The notes under the pieces: model-generated
What the model saw: only the letters and a program-made list of their open reading frames with translations
Database searches by the model: none
What the model was told of the DNA's origin: nothing
NCBI GenBank assembly: GCA_002329325.1
Contig: DCTX01000078.1
Span: 1 to 64,000 of the forward strand
Source of the DNA: Anaerolineales bacterium UBA1429
GTDB taxonomy: Bacteria; Chloroflexota; Anaerolineae; UBA1429
Reading direction: 5' to 3'
DNA length: 64,000 nt
Shown here: piece by piece, positions 52,214 to 61,272 of the stretch
Layout: each line of letters starts with the position of its first letter
How positions within the stretch are numbered: the stretch's first letter is position 1
Position numbers and translations under genes: made by a program

Positions 52214-54136
52214 ATGAGCACGCTGTACGCACGGCTGCGCACCCTCTTTTTCCGTATGATGGTGGTGCTGTGCTTTGCCCTGATCGGCTTTCGCCTGTGG
52301 GACCTGCAGGTGGTCTCATCGGAGCAGTACCTGGATGCCGCCGACCGCAACCGGTATCGCCTGGTGCCCGTTGACGCCCCTCGCGGCGTCATATATGATC
52401 GCGTGGGGCGCTTGTTGGTGCGCAACGTGCCGGGTTTCTGCGTCAGCATCGTGCCTGGCGACCTGCCCAGGGAGGAAGAGGAGCGCCGGCTCGTCCTGGA
52501 GCGGCTGGGCGAGTTGCTGGGGATGCCCGTGGATTCCGAGAGCCCCCAGGGCATCGAGCAGATCCTGCAGGAGAACACCGTCGGTACGTACTCGCCGGTG
52601 CCCATCGCCACGCAGGTGGACCGCCAGATCGCCTTTATCATCGAGGAGCAGCATCTGGATCTGCCCGGCGTGGTGGTTTCGGCGGAGCCGCAGCGCTACT
52701 ACTATGACGCGCCCCTGATGGCCCACATCATCGGCTACATGGGGCGCATCAACAGCGCCGAGCTGGAGGAGTATATCGAGAAGGGCTATGCGCCGGATGA
52801 TCCCGTGGGCGTGGCGGGGATCGAGCGCACGCAGGAGGCGATCCTGGCGGGCGTCAAGGGGCAGAAGCATGTAGAGGTGAATGTCTTTGGCCGCGAGACG
52901 GCCGTCATCTCCGAGCAGCCCCCCGAGCCGGGCCATAGCATCTACCTTACCATCGATACGGAGTTTCAGCGCGCTGTGGAGGAGGCCTTGCGCAAGGGCA
53001 TGGAGGCGGCCGACTCCGAGGTGGGCGTCGCCATCGCCATGGACCCGCGCACCGGCGAGATCCTGGCCATGGTCTCGCTGCCGACCTTTGACAACAATCT
53101 CTTTTCGGGCGGCATCTCCTTTGAGGACTTCGTGGCCCTCAACGAGGATCCGCGGCACCCCTTGGTCAATCACGCCGTGAGCGGCCAGTATCCGCCGGGC
53201 TCCACCTTCAAGATCGTGCCCGCCGCGGCCCTCCTGCAAGAGGGGGTGGTGACCACCTCGACAACCTTTGAGTGTCGCGGCACGATGTTGTTGCCCAACC
53301 GCTACTTTCCTGACGACATGAGCCAGGCGCAGCCCTTTTACTGCTGGAGCAAGGTGGGGCACGGCCGCATCAATCTGGTGACGGCTATCGCCCAATCCTG
53401 CGATATCTACTTTTACCAGGCTACGGGTGGGTTCATGGATTTCCAGGGCCTGGGCATCGAGCGGCTGGGCCAGTACGCCCGCATGTTTGGCTTTGGCGAG
53501 CCGACGGGCGTGGAGCTTTCGGGCGAGGCGTCTGGCCTGGTGCCCAGCGACCGGTGGAAGCGCCAGGTCTATGGCGAGAGCTGGTACACGGGCGACACGT
53601 ACAACGCCTCCATCGGGCAGGGTTTTGTGCTTGCCACCCCCTTGCAGCTCTTGAACGCCACCGCCGCCATCGCGAACCGGGGGACGCTCTATCGCCCCCA
53701 AATCATTGCCCAGGTGGTGGATAGCGAGGGCAACGTGGTCAGCACGCTGGAGCCGGACCCGATTCGCAAGCTGCAGATCTCGCCGGAGAACATCGAGGTG
53801 GTGCGGCGGGGCATGCGGCTGGCGGTGACCGGCGGCACGGCCTGGCGCGTGAACCTGCCCGAGATCGAGGTCGCCGCCAAGACGGGCACCGCCGAGTACA
53901 CCAAGCTGGACGAGCACGGCCAGGTGGTCATGGACGAGTTCGGTTACCTGCCCACCCATGCCTGGTTCACGGCCTTTGCGCCCTATGACGATCCCGAGAT
54001 CGTCATAGGGATCTTCCTGGACAATGGCGGAGAGGGGTCCCAGACGGCAGCGCCCGTGGGCGAGGAGATCCTGCGGGCCTACTTTGGCATACCCCGGCCC
54101 GAGGCGCCCGATGCCCCGGTCGAGGCGGAGCCATAA
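52214..54136 (+). CDS. mrdA: penicillin-binding protein 2, transpeptidase (class B)
   Basis: 640 residues from ATG 52214. N-terminal membrane helix (MMVVLCFALIGFRLWDLQV), the pedestal dimerisation domain with VDAPRGVIYDRVGRLL, and the transpeptidase domain: active-site Ser330 in the STFK motif of PPGSTFKIVPA, the SxN-type triad as SCD in AIAQSCDIYFYQ (the usual PBP2 form) and KTGTAEY with Lys556. It crosslinks peptidoglycan for lateral-wall growth together with RodA, which is encoded three genes on. Confidence 0.96.
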   Translation: MSTLYARLRTLFFRMMVVLCFALIGFRLWDLQVVSSEQYLDAADRNRYRLVPVDAPRGVIYDRVGRLLVRNVPGFCVSIVPGDLPREEEERRLVLERLGELLGMPVDSESPQGIEQILQENTVGTYSPVPIATQVDRQIAFIIEEQHLDLPGVVVSAEPQRYYYDAPLMAHIIGYMGRINSAELEEYIEKGYAPDDPVGVAGIERTQEAILAGVKGQKHVEVNVFGRETAVISEQPPEPGHSIYLTIDTEFQRAVEEALRKGMEAADSEVGVAIAMDPRTGEILAMVSLPTFDNNLFSGGISFEDFVALNEDPRHPLVNHAVSGQYPPGSTFKIVPAAALLQEGVVTTSTTFECRGTMLLPNRYFPDDMSQAQPFYCWSKVGHGRINLVTAIAQSCDIYFYQATGGFMDFQGLGIERLGQYARMFGFGEPTGVELSGEASGLVPSDRWKRQVYGESWYTGDTYNASIGQGFVLATPLQLLNATAAIANRGTLYRPQIIAQVVDSEGNVVSTLEPDPIRKLQISPENIEVVRRGMRLAVTGGTAWRVNLPEIEVAAKTGTAEYTKLDEHGQVVMDEFGYLPTHAWFTAFAPYDDPEIVIGIFLDNGGEGSQTAAPVGEEILRAYFGIPRPEAPDAPVEAEP

Positions 54137-54150
54137 GAGGCGGTGCGTTG

Positions 54151-54900
54151 ATGGATGGTTCGATCTCAATCAAAGGGACGCGCGAAGGCCTGACCATCAC
54201 GTTGGGCTCTGGCGACCTGCAGCAGATCCATGAGGACCTGGCCCGGCACCTCAAGGTGCAGGGGGCCTTCTTCCGAGGGGGGCTGGTGGCCCTGGATCTG
54301 GGGCAGAGGGCCGTGGATGCGCAGCAGATCGCGTCGTTTCGAGAGCTGTTGGCCCAACACACGATGGTGTTGCGCACCATCGTGGCCGCCAACGTCGCCA
54401 CGCTGCAGGCCGCCGAGGAGCTGGGGCTGCGCACCATCGCCGCCGGACAGCCTGCGCCAGCAGAGCCGCCCGCCTCGGAGCCCAGGCCTGAGCCGCCCCC
54501 ACAGGCGCCCCCGGAAACGCTGGCGCGGCGAGAGACGATCTCTCGGGCCGGCGAGCGCGGGCTCATCGTGCGGAGGCGCCTGCGGGCCGGCCAGGTCCTG
54601 CGCCACACGGGCAGTGTGCTCCTGATCGGCGACGTGAACGTCGGCGCCGAGATCATCGCCGGGGGCGATGTGGTGGTCTGGGGGAGGTTGCGGGGCACCG
54701 TGCACGCCGGCTATCCGGATAACGCCTCCGCTGTGGTGTGCGCGCTGGATCTCTCGCCGCTGCAATTGCGCTTGGGCGGCCTGATCGCGCGTCCCGAGGA
54801 AGCTGCCGGCGGCCGCGAAACGGCCTATCCCGAGGTGGCCTACGCCCGCGAAGGCGCGATCGTCGTGGAGCGCTGGTCCGGCATACGCTGGGAGGACTAG
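54151..54900 (+). CDS. minC: septum site-determining protein MinC
   Basis: 249 residues from ATG 54151 (TTG at 54148 is an alternative, closer to the AGAGG site). The N-terminal domain (about 1-100), which blocks FtsZ assembly, contains SIKGTREGLTITLGSGDLQQI. A Pro-rich linker (about 105-130, PPPQAPPETL) leads to the C-terminal beta-helix (about 135-215) with RRLRAGQVLRHTGSVLLIGDVNVGAEIIAGGDVVVWGRLRGTVHAGY, the MinD-binding and dimer domain. It overlaps no gene; minD follows at once. No minE is seen in the window. Confidence 0.95.
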   Translation: MDGSISIKGTREGLTITLGSGDLQQIHEDLARHLKVQGAFFRGGLVALDLGQRAVDAQQIASFRELLAQHTMVLRTIVAANVATLQAAEELGLRTIAAGQPAPAEPPASEPRPEPPPQAPPETLARRETISRAGERGLIVRRRLRAGQVLRHTGSVLLIGDVNVGAEIIAGGDVVVWGRLRGTVHAGYPDNASAVVCALDLSPLQLRLGGLIARPEEAAGGRETAYPEVAYAREGAIVVERWSGIRWED

Positions 54901-54901
54901 A

Positions 54902-55708
54902 TTGACGCCAACGCGAGTGATCACCATCACCTCCGGCAAGGGCGGGGTCGGCAAGACCACCACCACTGCCAACCTGGGCGTGGCTCTGGGCAAGTTGGGG
55001 CAGCGCGTCGTGGTGATAGATACCGATATCGGCCTGCGCAACCTGGATGTGGTGATGGGCCTGCAGAACCGGATCATCTATGACATCGTGGATCTGGTGG
55101 AGGGGCGCTGCCGGCTGCGCCAGGCGCTCATCCGCGATCGGCAGGTGGAGGAGCTCTATCTCCTGCCGGCAGCCCAGACCCGCGACAAGTCGGCCGTCAG
55201 TCCCTCGGACATGGTGCGCATCTGCGACCAACTGCGCGGCGATTGCGATTTCGTGCTCATTGATTCGCCCGCCGGCATCGAGCTGGGCTTTCGCAACGCC
55301 ATCGCCGCTGCTGACGAGTTCGTCCTGGTGGCTACCCCCGATACCTCGGCGGTGCAGGATGTGGACCGGGTGCTGGGGATCCTGGAGGATCAGGGGCGCT
55401 CGCAGTACAGCCTCGTCATCAACCGGGTTCGGCCGGAGCTGGTGCGCCGCAAGCTGATGGCCAGCCCCGATCAGGTGCTAGAGACCCTGGCCATCCGGCT
55501 CCTCGGCGTCGTGCCCGAGGCCGAGGACGTGATCATCTCCAACGGCACGGGGGTTCCCGTGGCTCACGATGAGCGCTCCCTGATCGGGCAGGCGTACCGG
55601 AATATCGCGCGACGATTGCTGGGCCAAGAGGTGCCCCTGAGCCCGTTGCTGACAGGGCGCAGAAGCCTTTGGAGCAAGCTCGGCTTCCTGCGGCTCTTTC
55701 GCTCCTAG
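54902..55708 (+). CDS. minD: septum site-determining ATPase MinD
   Basis: 268 residues from a TTG start one base after the minC stop. Deviant Walker A SGKGGVGKTTTTANLG (signature Lys plus P-loop Lys), switch I DTDIGLRNLDVVMGL, switch II LIDSPAGIELGF and the C-terminal amphipathic membrane-targeting helix SLWSKLGFLRLFRS, which is fully present. MinD dimerises on the membrane with ATP and recruits MinC. Without MinE the pattern would need another topological factor (MinJ/DivIVA-like) or a distant minE. Confidence 0.96.
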   Translation: MTPTRVITITSGKGGVGKTTTTANLGVALGKLGQRVVVIDTDIGLRNLDVVMGLQNRIIYDIVDLVEGRCRLRQALIRDRQVEELYLLPAAQTRDKSAVSPSDMVRICDQLRGDCDFVLIDSPAGIELGFRNAIAAADEFVLVATPDTSAVQDVDRVLGILEDQGRSQYSLVINRVRPELVRRKLMASPDQVLETLAIRLLGVVPEAEDVIISNGTGVPVAHDERSLIGQAYRNIARRLLGQEVPLSPLLTGRRSLWSKLGFLRLFRS

Positions 55709-55725
55709 ATTGATGCATACCTGAC

Positions 55726-56841
55726 ATGGTTTCTCTGCGCCGTTTCGATTGGCTGCTCTTTTTGCCGATGCTCCTCATCTCCGCCGTCGGTTGCGCGATG
55801 ATCTATAGCGCCTACGAGATCTCGCTGGCCGATGGCCCCAGGTCGGGGCTGGAGAACCTGGCGCTGCGTCAGGCGTTCTTTCTCGGCGTCGGCCTGGTGG
55901 GCTACCTGGTGGCGGCGGCGCTGGATTACCGGTTCTGGGTGGCGGCAGCGCGTTGGCTCTATCCTCTGATCATCGCCATGCTGCTGTTCACCCTGGCCAT
56001 TGCCGACCCCACCTTTGGGACGCGGGCCTGGCTGAACATCGGCATCTTTGGCATCCAGCCTTCCGAGTTCGGCAAGATCCTCCTGATCATCGTATTTGCC
56101 CAGGTGTTGGGCGCCGAGACGCGCAGCCTGGAGAGCCCCGTCCCGTTTCTGGTTTCGGCGGTGCTGTTGTTGCCCGTCGTCTTGCTGGTCTATCTCCAGG
56201 TGGATTTCGGCATGGCGCTGATGATGGCCATCGTCTGGGCGGGGATGGTCTTTCTGGCCGGGGTGCGTTGGCGCCACCTGGCGGTGGTGGCCACGGCGGG
56301 AGCGGCGGTGATCCCGCTGGTCTGGTTCCAGCTCGAGGATTATATGCGAGGGCGCGTCTTCTCCTTCCTCTATCCCGGTCAGGACCCTTCCGGCGCAAGC
56401 TATAATGTGAACCAGGCGCTCATCAGCATCGGCTCGGGGGGATGGTGGGGCAAGGGGTTCGGCCAGGGCACTCAGAGCCAGCTCCAGTTCCTGCGCGTTC
56501 GCCACACCGATTTCATCTTTTCCGTATTCTGCGAGGAGTTTGGGTTTATCGGCGCGATCCTGCTGATCTCGCTCTTTGCGGTGTTGGTGTTGCGCCTGAT
56601 CCGCATCGCCGACGGCGCACAAGACCGGGCCGGGCGGCTCATCGTCAGCGGCGTCGCCGTCAGCCTGTTCGTTCAGGTGTTCATCAATCTCGGCATGAAC
56701 GCCAGTATTCTGCCGGTTACCGGCCTGCCGCTTCCTATGGTAAGCTATGGAGGCAGCTCTCTGATTGCGAACATGGTGGCGTTGGGATTGGCGCAGAGCG
56801 TAGCGATGCGCCAAAGGCCGCCGGATAACCCGCTGCTCTAG
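55726..56841 (+). CDS. rodA: peptidoglycan polymerase RodA (SEDS)
   Basis: 371 residues with about ten transmembrane helices. SEDS signatures: GTRAWLNIGIFGIQPSEFGKI (family R-W-x-G-x-Q-P-S-E-x-x-K pattern), YLQVDFGMALMMA with the essential Asp, LISIGSGGWWGKGFGQGTQ, RHTDFIFSVFCEEFGFIGA and PLPMVSYGGSSLIANMVALG. It polymerises glycan strands from lipid II for elongation, paired with the PBP2 encoded by mrdA. It starts 17 bp after minD and ends 20 bp before gltX. Confidence 0.96.
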   Translation: MVSLRRFDWLLFLPMLLISAVGCAMIYSAYEISLADGPRSGLENLALRQAFFLGVGLVGYLVAAALDYRFWVAAARWLYPLIIAMLLFTLAIADPTFGTRAWLNIGIFGIQPSEFGKILLIIVFAQVLGAETRSLESPVPFLVSAVLLLPVVLLVYLQVDFGMALMMAIVWAGMVFLAGVRWRHLAVVATAGAAVIPLVWFQLEDYMRGRVFSFLYPGQDPSGASYNVNQALISIGSGGWWGKGFGQGTQSQLQFLRVRHTDFIFSVFCEEFGFIGAILLISLFAVLVLRLIRIADGAQDRAGRLIVSGVAVSLFVQVFINLGMNASILPVTGLPLPMVSYGGSSLIANMVALGLAQSVAMRQRPPDNPLL

Positions 56842-56861
56842 GTTGCGAGGGAGAAACGATC

Positions 56862-58349
56862 ATGACGAATTCGATGGTGCGCGTGCGCTTTGCCCCCAGC
56901 CCGACGGGCTACTTTCACCTGGGTGGCGCTCGCACCGCTCTGTATAACTGGCTCTTTGCCCGGCACAATGGCGGCTCCTTCATCCTGCGCGTGGAGGACA
57001 CCGATCGCACCCGCTACCATCCGGACGCCCTGACGGACCTGATGGAGAGCCTGCGCTGGCTGGGCCTCTGCTGGGACGAGGGACCCGACATGGGCGGCCC
57101 CTATGGCCCGTACTACCAATCGGACCGGGTCGAGCTGTACCATCAGTACGCGGAGCAGTTGATCCGCGATGGCAGGGCGTATCGCTGTTACTGCTCGCCC
57201 GAGCGCCTGGCGGCCCTGCGAGAGGAGCAGCGCCAGAGGAAGGAAAAGCCCGGCTACGACCGGCATTGCCGCCATCTCACCAGCGCCCAGATCGCCCAGT
57301 ACGAGGCCGAGGGGGTGCGCCCGGTGGTGCGCTTGATGGCCCCCACCGAAGGGCAGACCGCCTTTGACGACCTGCTCCGCGGCCGCATCGTGGTGGACAA
57401 TGCCGAGCTGGACGACCTGGTGCTGCTCAAGTCGGACGGATTCCCCACCTATCACCTGGCCGTGGTCGTGGACGATCACCTGATGGAGATCAGCCATGTG
57501 CTGCGCGGCGAGGAGTGGCTCTCCTCGGCGCCCAATACCGTGTTGCTCTATGATGCCTTTGGCTGGCAGATCCCGCCGCACATTCACCTGCCGACGATTC
57601 TGGACCCCTCGGGCAAGGGCAAGTTGAGCAAGCGAAAGAAGCGCAATCCCGACGAGCCCGAGATGCTCACCTTCATCCACGAGTTCCGCCGGGCGGGCTA
57701 CCTGCCCGAGGCGATGGTCAACTTCTTGGCGCTGGTGGGCTGGTCGTACGATGCCGAGACCGAGTTCTTTACGCGGCAGGAGCTCATCCGCTACTTTGAT
57801 CTGGAACAGGTCAGCAAGTCGCCTGCCGCCTTTGCCTATGACAAGCTGGGGCACATGAACGCCGTCTACATCCGGGGCTTGGGCGACAACGACCTGGCCA
57901 ACCGGATGCTGCAGGCCTTGCGCGGCGCCGGCCTGGACGCCGACTTTGCCACGGTGCTGCGCTTTACCCCCCTGGTCAAGGAGCGCGTCCGCCTTCTGAG
58001 CGAGGCGACCGAGTGGCTGGGGTTCGCTTTCCGCGAGGAGATCGAGGTGGACCCCGCGGAGGTGATGCAGAAGGGGATGGGCCGCGAGGGCACCATACAG
58101 GCCTTGCGCGCCACGGCGGAGGCGCTTCAGGCCCTCCCCGAGTATCGAGATGTGGCCATCGAAGAGGCGCTGCGGGCCCTGGTCGAGGCGGCCGGAGCCA
58201 AGCCGCGGGAGTTCTTTGGGGCGCTGCGCTCCGCGGTCACGGGCCAGCGGGTTTCGCCGCCGCTGTTTGAGACCATGGCCATCCTGGGGCGGGAGAGGGT
58301 GATCCGGCGGCTCTATCGCGCCGCCGAGACCCTGGCCAACGCGCAATAG
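56862..58349 (+). CDS. gltX: glutamyl-tRNA synthetase
   Basis: 495 residues, class I synthetase charging tRNA-Glu. VRFAPSPTGYFHLGGARTALYNWLFA holds the HIGH-type motif (here FHLG), and GKGKLSKRKK the KMSKS equivalent (KLSKR). The Glu-binding Arg in VRFAPS, the Rossmann fold, and the helical anticodon-binding domain (about 330-490) are complete. It follows rodA by 20 bp and could be read from the mre operon. Confidence 0.96.
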   Translation: MTNSMVRVRFAPSPTGYFHLGGARTALYNWLFARHNGGSFILRVEDTDRTRYHPDALTDLMESLRWLGLCWDEGPDMGGPYGPYYQSDRVELYHQYAEQLIRDGRAYRCYCSPERLAALREEQRQRKEKPGYDRHCRHLTSAQIAQYEAEGVRPVVRLMAPTEGQTAFDDLLRGRIVVDNAELDDLVLLKSDGFPTYHLAVVVDDHLMEISHVLRGEEWLSSAPNTVLLYDAFGWQIPPHIHLPTILDPSGKGKLSKRKKRNPDEPEMLTFIHEFRRAGYLPEAMVNFLALVGWSYDAETEFFTRQELIRYFDLEQVSKSPAAFAYDKLGHMNAVYIRGLGDNDLANRMLQALRGAGLDADFATVLRFTPLVKERVRLLSEATEWLGFAFREEIEVDPAEVMQKGMGREGTIQALRATAEALQALPEYRDVAIEEALRALVEAAGAKPREFFGALRSAVTGQRVSPPLFETMAILGRERVIRRLYRAAETLANAQ

Positions 58350-58366
58350 CTTCCTGAGGAGAAGCC

Positions 58367-59143
58367 ATGCCGGACCTCACCCTCCGATCGCAGATCGCGT
58401 ATGCCCGCGAGGGGCTCGACACGGGCGATCCACGGCGCGCCCTCAACGTGGGGCGCCGCATCCTGGAGGCGTTCCCTCGCTGTGTGGCAGCCTATGCTCT
58501 GCTGGGCGAGGCGTTGCTCCGCCTGGATTCCCTGGAACAGGCGGAAGACCTGCTGCTGCGGGCCTGGGGCGTCTGCCCCGAGATGACGTCGGCCTGCCTG
58601 GGGCTGGCCGCCATCGCGGAGAGGCGCGGGGATCGCGCTGCCGCGCGGGCCTGGCGGGAGCGGGCCGGGGAGGCCCCGACCGGGGGCCAGGAGGCCGCGC
58701 TCAGCCGCACGGGCCTGGTTCGTCTCTGGTTGCGCCAGGGGCTGGCCGCCCACGCCGTGCGCGAGCTGCGCGCACTGTTGGCGGAACAGCCCGAACGCTA
58801 TGACCTGCAGGTGACCCTGGCGGAGGCGCTCTGGCGCGCGGAGGCGGAGGGAGAGGCGGCAGAGCTGGCAGAGGAGATCCTGGCGGCGCACCCCCAGTGC
58901 CTCAAGGCGCTCCTGATTGCGGGCAAGTATTGGCTGCACGGCCGGCGAGACGCCCAGGCGCGCCGGTGGCTGCAGGAGGCTCAGGCGCTGGATCCCGATA
59001 ACGCCACGGCCCAGGAGCTGTTTGGCGCGGCCGCGCCCCTGCCGCCCCGGGTGGTGCGGCTGCCCTACCGCGAGGAGGAACTGCCCCCCCTCGACCTGCC
59101 CTGGGATCGCGATGCGGATAGCCCGTCGGAAGGGGCGGCCTAG
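58367..59143 (+). CDS. TPR-repeat protein
   Basis: 258 residues, GAGGAG just upstream of the ATG. About five helix-pair repeats of TPR type with the Ala-Gly-x-Ala-Leu spacing, for example AYALLGEALLRLDSLEQAEDLLLRAW, CLGLAAIAERRGDRAAARAWRERAG and ALLIAGKYWLHGRRDAQARRWLQEAQALDP. The C-terminal tail is Pro/Glu/Asp-rich. It is soluble and probably a scaffold for protein binding. Starting 17 bp after gltX, it is probably co-transcribed. The partner is unknown. Confidence 0.85.
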   Translation: MPDLTLRSQIAYAREGLDTGDPRRALNVGRRILEAFPRCVAAYALLGEALLRLDSLEQAEDLLLRAWGVCPEMTSACLGLAAIAERRGDRAAARAWRERAGEAPTGGQEAALSRTGLVRLWLRQGLAAHAVRELRALLAEQPERYDLQVTLAEALWRAEAEGEAAELAEEILAAHPQCLKALLIAGKYWLHGRRDAQARRWLQEAQALDPDNATAQELFGAAAPLPPRVVRLPYREEELPPLDLPWDRDADSPSEGAA

Positions 59144-59282
59144 GAGCGCGGGTTTCGAGATGAAGGCGCCCCGGGCGCCTGGCACGGTGGTGAAACGGGC
59201 CGACCTGACGCCTTGGCGCCAGGATCGCCCGAATCTGTTTTCAGAGTAGCAAGCCCAGTACAAGAGAGGTATGGAACAGGTC

Positions 59283-59732
59283 ATGGAACGCACATTGGTC
59301 ATCGTCAAGCCGGACGGGGTGCAGCGAGGGCTCATCGGGGAGATCACGGGGCGGCTGGAGCGCCGCGGCCTCAAGCTGGTGGGCATGAAGCTCATGCAGA
59401 TCAGCCGCGAACTGGCCGAGACGCATTACAGTGTTCACAAGGGCAAGCCGTTCTACGACGGACTGATCACCTATATCACCTCGGCCCCTGTGGTGGTGCA
59501 GGTGTGGGAAGGGCCCAACGCCATTGCGGCGGTGCGGCGCACCCTGGGCGCCACCAACCCCACCGAGGCGAACCCGGGCACCATCCGCGCTGACTATGGC
59601 CTGGATGTGGAACGCAACCTGACCCATGGCTCGGATGGCCCCGAGACGGCTGCCCGCGAGATCGCCCTCTTCTTCCAGCCTGAGGAACTGCTGACGTGGT
59701 CGCGCTGCACCGATCCGTGGATCCTGGGCTAG
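59283..59732 (+). CDS. ndk: nucleoside diphosphate kinase
   Basis: 149 residues from ATG 59283, the standard length with the family N-terminus [17 protein letters not shown]; an in-frame ATG at 59271 adds four residues. It transfers phosphate between nucleoside di- and triphosphates. The catalytic His115 is in [12 protein letters not shown], and the nucleotide site has VMKLM-like and [21 protein letters not shown]. The C-terminal CTDPWILG is short but usual for tetrameric bacterial forms. Its end overlaps convergent rsfS by 4 bp. Confidence 0.96.
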   Translation: MERTLVIVKPDGVQRGLIGEITGRLERRGLKLVGMKLMQISRELAETHYSVHKGKPFYDGLITYITSAPVVVQVWEGPNAIAAVRRTLGATNPTEANPGTIRADYGLDVERNLTHGSDGPETAAREIALFFQPEELLTWSRCTDPWILG

Positions 59733-60058
59733 GCGATGCGCACCACCGTTTTGGCGGCGCTCCACAGTTGTTCCAGCCGGTAGAAGGCGCGCTGTTCGGG
59801 CGAGAAGAGGTGTACCACCACAGCGCCATAGTCGAGCAGCAGCCAGCCCGAGTTGCTGCCCTCGACGGATAGGGGGCGCAGGGCGAACTCGTCGCGCATG
59901 TGCTCGGTGACGTGCTCCACGATCGCCCGTCGCTGACGCTCCGTCTCGCCCGTGGCGATGACGAAATAGTCGGCGATGGTGGTCACCTCCGCGATATCCA
60001 GCAGAAGGATGTCAGAGGCCATCACCCCTGTCATCAGGTCAATGATGGCGTGCGCCAT
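59729..60058 (-). CDS. rsfS: ribosomal silencing factor RsfS
   Basis: 109 residues from ATG 60058; an upstream CTG at 60073 with AGGAGG 6 nt before it is likely the true start and would restore a family-like N-terminus (see findings). The Iojap/RsfS core reads [28 protein letters not shown], then [40 protein letters not shown]. It binds ribosomal protein L14 and blocks 30S-50S joining in starvation. The gene converges with ndk. The window thus holds two ribosome-silencing proteins, this and HPF. Confidence 0.94.
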   Translation of the reverse strand: MAHAIIDLMTGVMASDILLLDIAEVTTIADYFVIATGETERQRRAIVEHVTEHMRDEFALRPLSVEGSNSGWLLLDYGAVVVHLFSPEQRAFYRLEQLWSAAKTVVRIA

Positions 60059-60216
60059 CTCGTTGGGTTCCAGAGCGTTCCTCCTGTTGCAGAGTGTGGG
60101 GCGCGCCGTGTAGCGCCTGACCCCCTTGTATAGGGGGATTGTACCATAGGCCGTTTTCAGCGTAAACTGATCGCAGCGAGGGTGGCTGTGCGCGCGCCCG
60201 CAGGGGGAGGGTTCTT

Positions 60217-61272
60217 GTGCGACTAGCCGAAGTGCAGACCCGCTTTCTCAAGAGCTTTGGCCGGCTCTTTCCTCAGTTCAAGTTTCGTGGCATTCGCCAC
60301 TTTCCCGCGCGCTCTCGCGATCCCTTCCAGCTGGCGTTGCGCCTGGCCTTTGGCCAGCCCGAGGTCGAGCTGGACATGCTCTGCGTGTTCCTGCCCACGG
60401 GCGAGCCCGGCGAAGTGCGCCACTTTTTGGCCCAGATCGCCCTGGCCGCCGAGGACGCGCTGCGCGGCCAGGGACTGGCGGTGCTCGTCGCCCCCCGGCT
60501 GGAACGCGAAGCACAGATGCTCTGCCGAGAGGCGGGCGTGGGCTACTTTGACCTTGCGGGTAGCGCGGGCCTGCAAACGCCGCAGCTCTATGTCGAGATC
60601 GCCGGCGAGAGGGTCACCTCCGATCAAAAGCGCATCATCCAGACCCCCTTTGAGGGCAAGTCCGAACGGGTGGTGCGTCGCCTGCTGCTGGAGCCAGGGC
60701 GCGTGTGGAGCATGCGCGATCTGGCGGCCGCCGCCGACGTGAGCCTGGGCCTCGCCAGCATGGTCACCACCACCCTCACCGAGCTGGGCGGCGTGCTCAA
60801 GGGGCGCAGCGGCCTCTCGGTGATGGACCCCGGCCTTCTGCTGGACGCCTGGTCCGACCGATACGACCTGCGGCGCAGCCTCTTTCACACCTGGCGCTCG
60901 GACAAGGACTCCGAGCTGCTTCAGGTCGAGCTAGGGAGCCTGCGCCTGCCCGCCGACCAACGCTATGCCCTCACCCTCTGGTCGGGGGCGCAGAGGCTGT
61001 TGCCCTTTGACGAGCCCACCAACTACCTGGCGCTCTACTGGTCCGGCGAGCCCCAGGATCTGGCCGAGCGGCTGCGCCTTTCGGAGGCGGTGGGGCGCAC
61101 GGCGGTCTTTATCTTTACGCCCTACGACGAGGCTGTCTTTTGGGAGGCCCGACGCTGCCGCGATGGCACCATGGTGGCGCACCCGCTGCAGGTCTACCTG
61201 GACCTGGCTTCAGGGGATGAGAACGAGGTGCTTCTGGCTCAACGGGTGCGCGAGCGTTTCCTGGCGCGCTGA
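60217..61272 (+). CDS. winged-helix protein, AbiEi-like antitoxin/regulator
   Basis: 351 residues from GTG 60217 (GGAGG 6 nt upstream). The N-terminal part (about 1-130) has an alpha/beta core ending in LVAPRLEREAQMLCREAGVGYFDLAGSAGLQ, similar to restriction-endonuclease-like or AbiEi-family N-domains. A winged helix (about 150-200) reads SERVVRRLLLEPGRVWSMRDLAAAADVSLGLASMVTTTL. The remaining part resembles AbiEi_2-type antitoxin domains (RYALTLWSGAQRLLPF). AbiEi represses the AbiE toxin operon in type IV toxin-antitoxin systems. No AbiEii nucleotidyltransferase is nearby, so an orphan regulator is more likely. It overlaps convergent holA by 34 bp. Confidence 0.65.
   Translation: MRLAEVQTRFLKSFGRLFPQFKFRGIRHFPARSRDPFQLALRLAFGQPEVELDMLCVFLPTGEPGEVRHFLAQIALAAEDALRGQGLAVLVAPRLEREAQMLCREAGVGYFDLAGSAGLQTPQLYVEIAGERVTSDQKRIIQTPFEGKSERVVRRLLLEPGRVWSMRDLAAAADVSLGLASMVTTTLTELGGVLKGRSGLSVMDPGLLLDAWSDRYDLRRSLFHTWRSDKDSELLQVELGSLRLPADQRYALTLWSGAQRLLPFDEPTNYLALYWSGEPQDLAERLRLSEAVGRTAVFIFTPYDEAVFWEARRCRDGTMVAHPLQVYLDLASGDENEVLLAQRVRERFLAR

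Noticed and set aside
59160..59249. 29-codon frame between the TPR gene and ndk
   Set aside because: No ribosome site at a workable distance and no similarity to a repeat or motif; could be real but unsupported.
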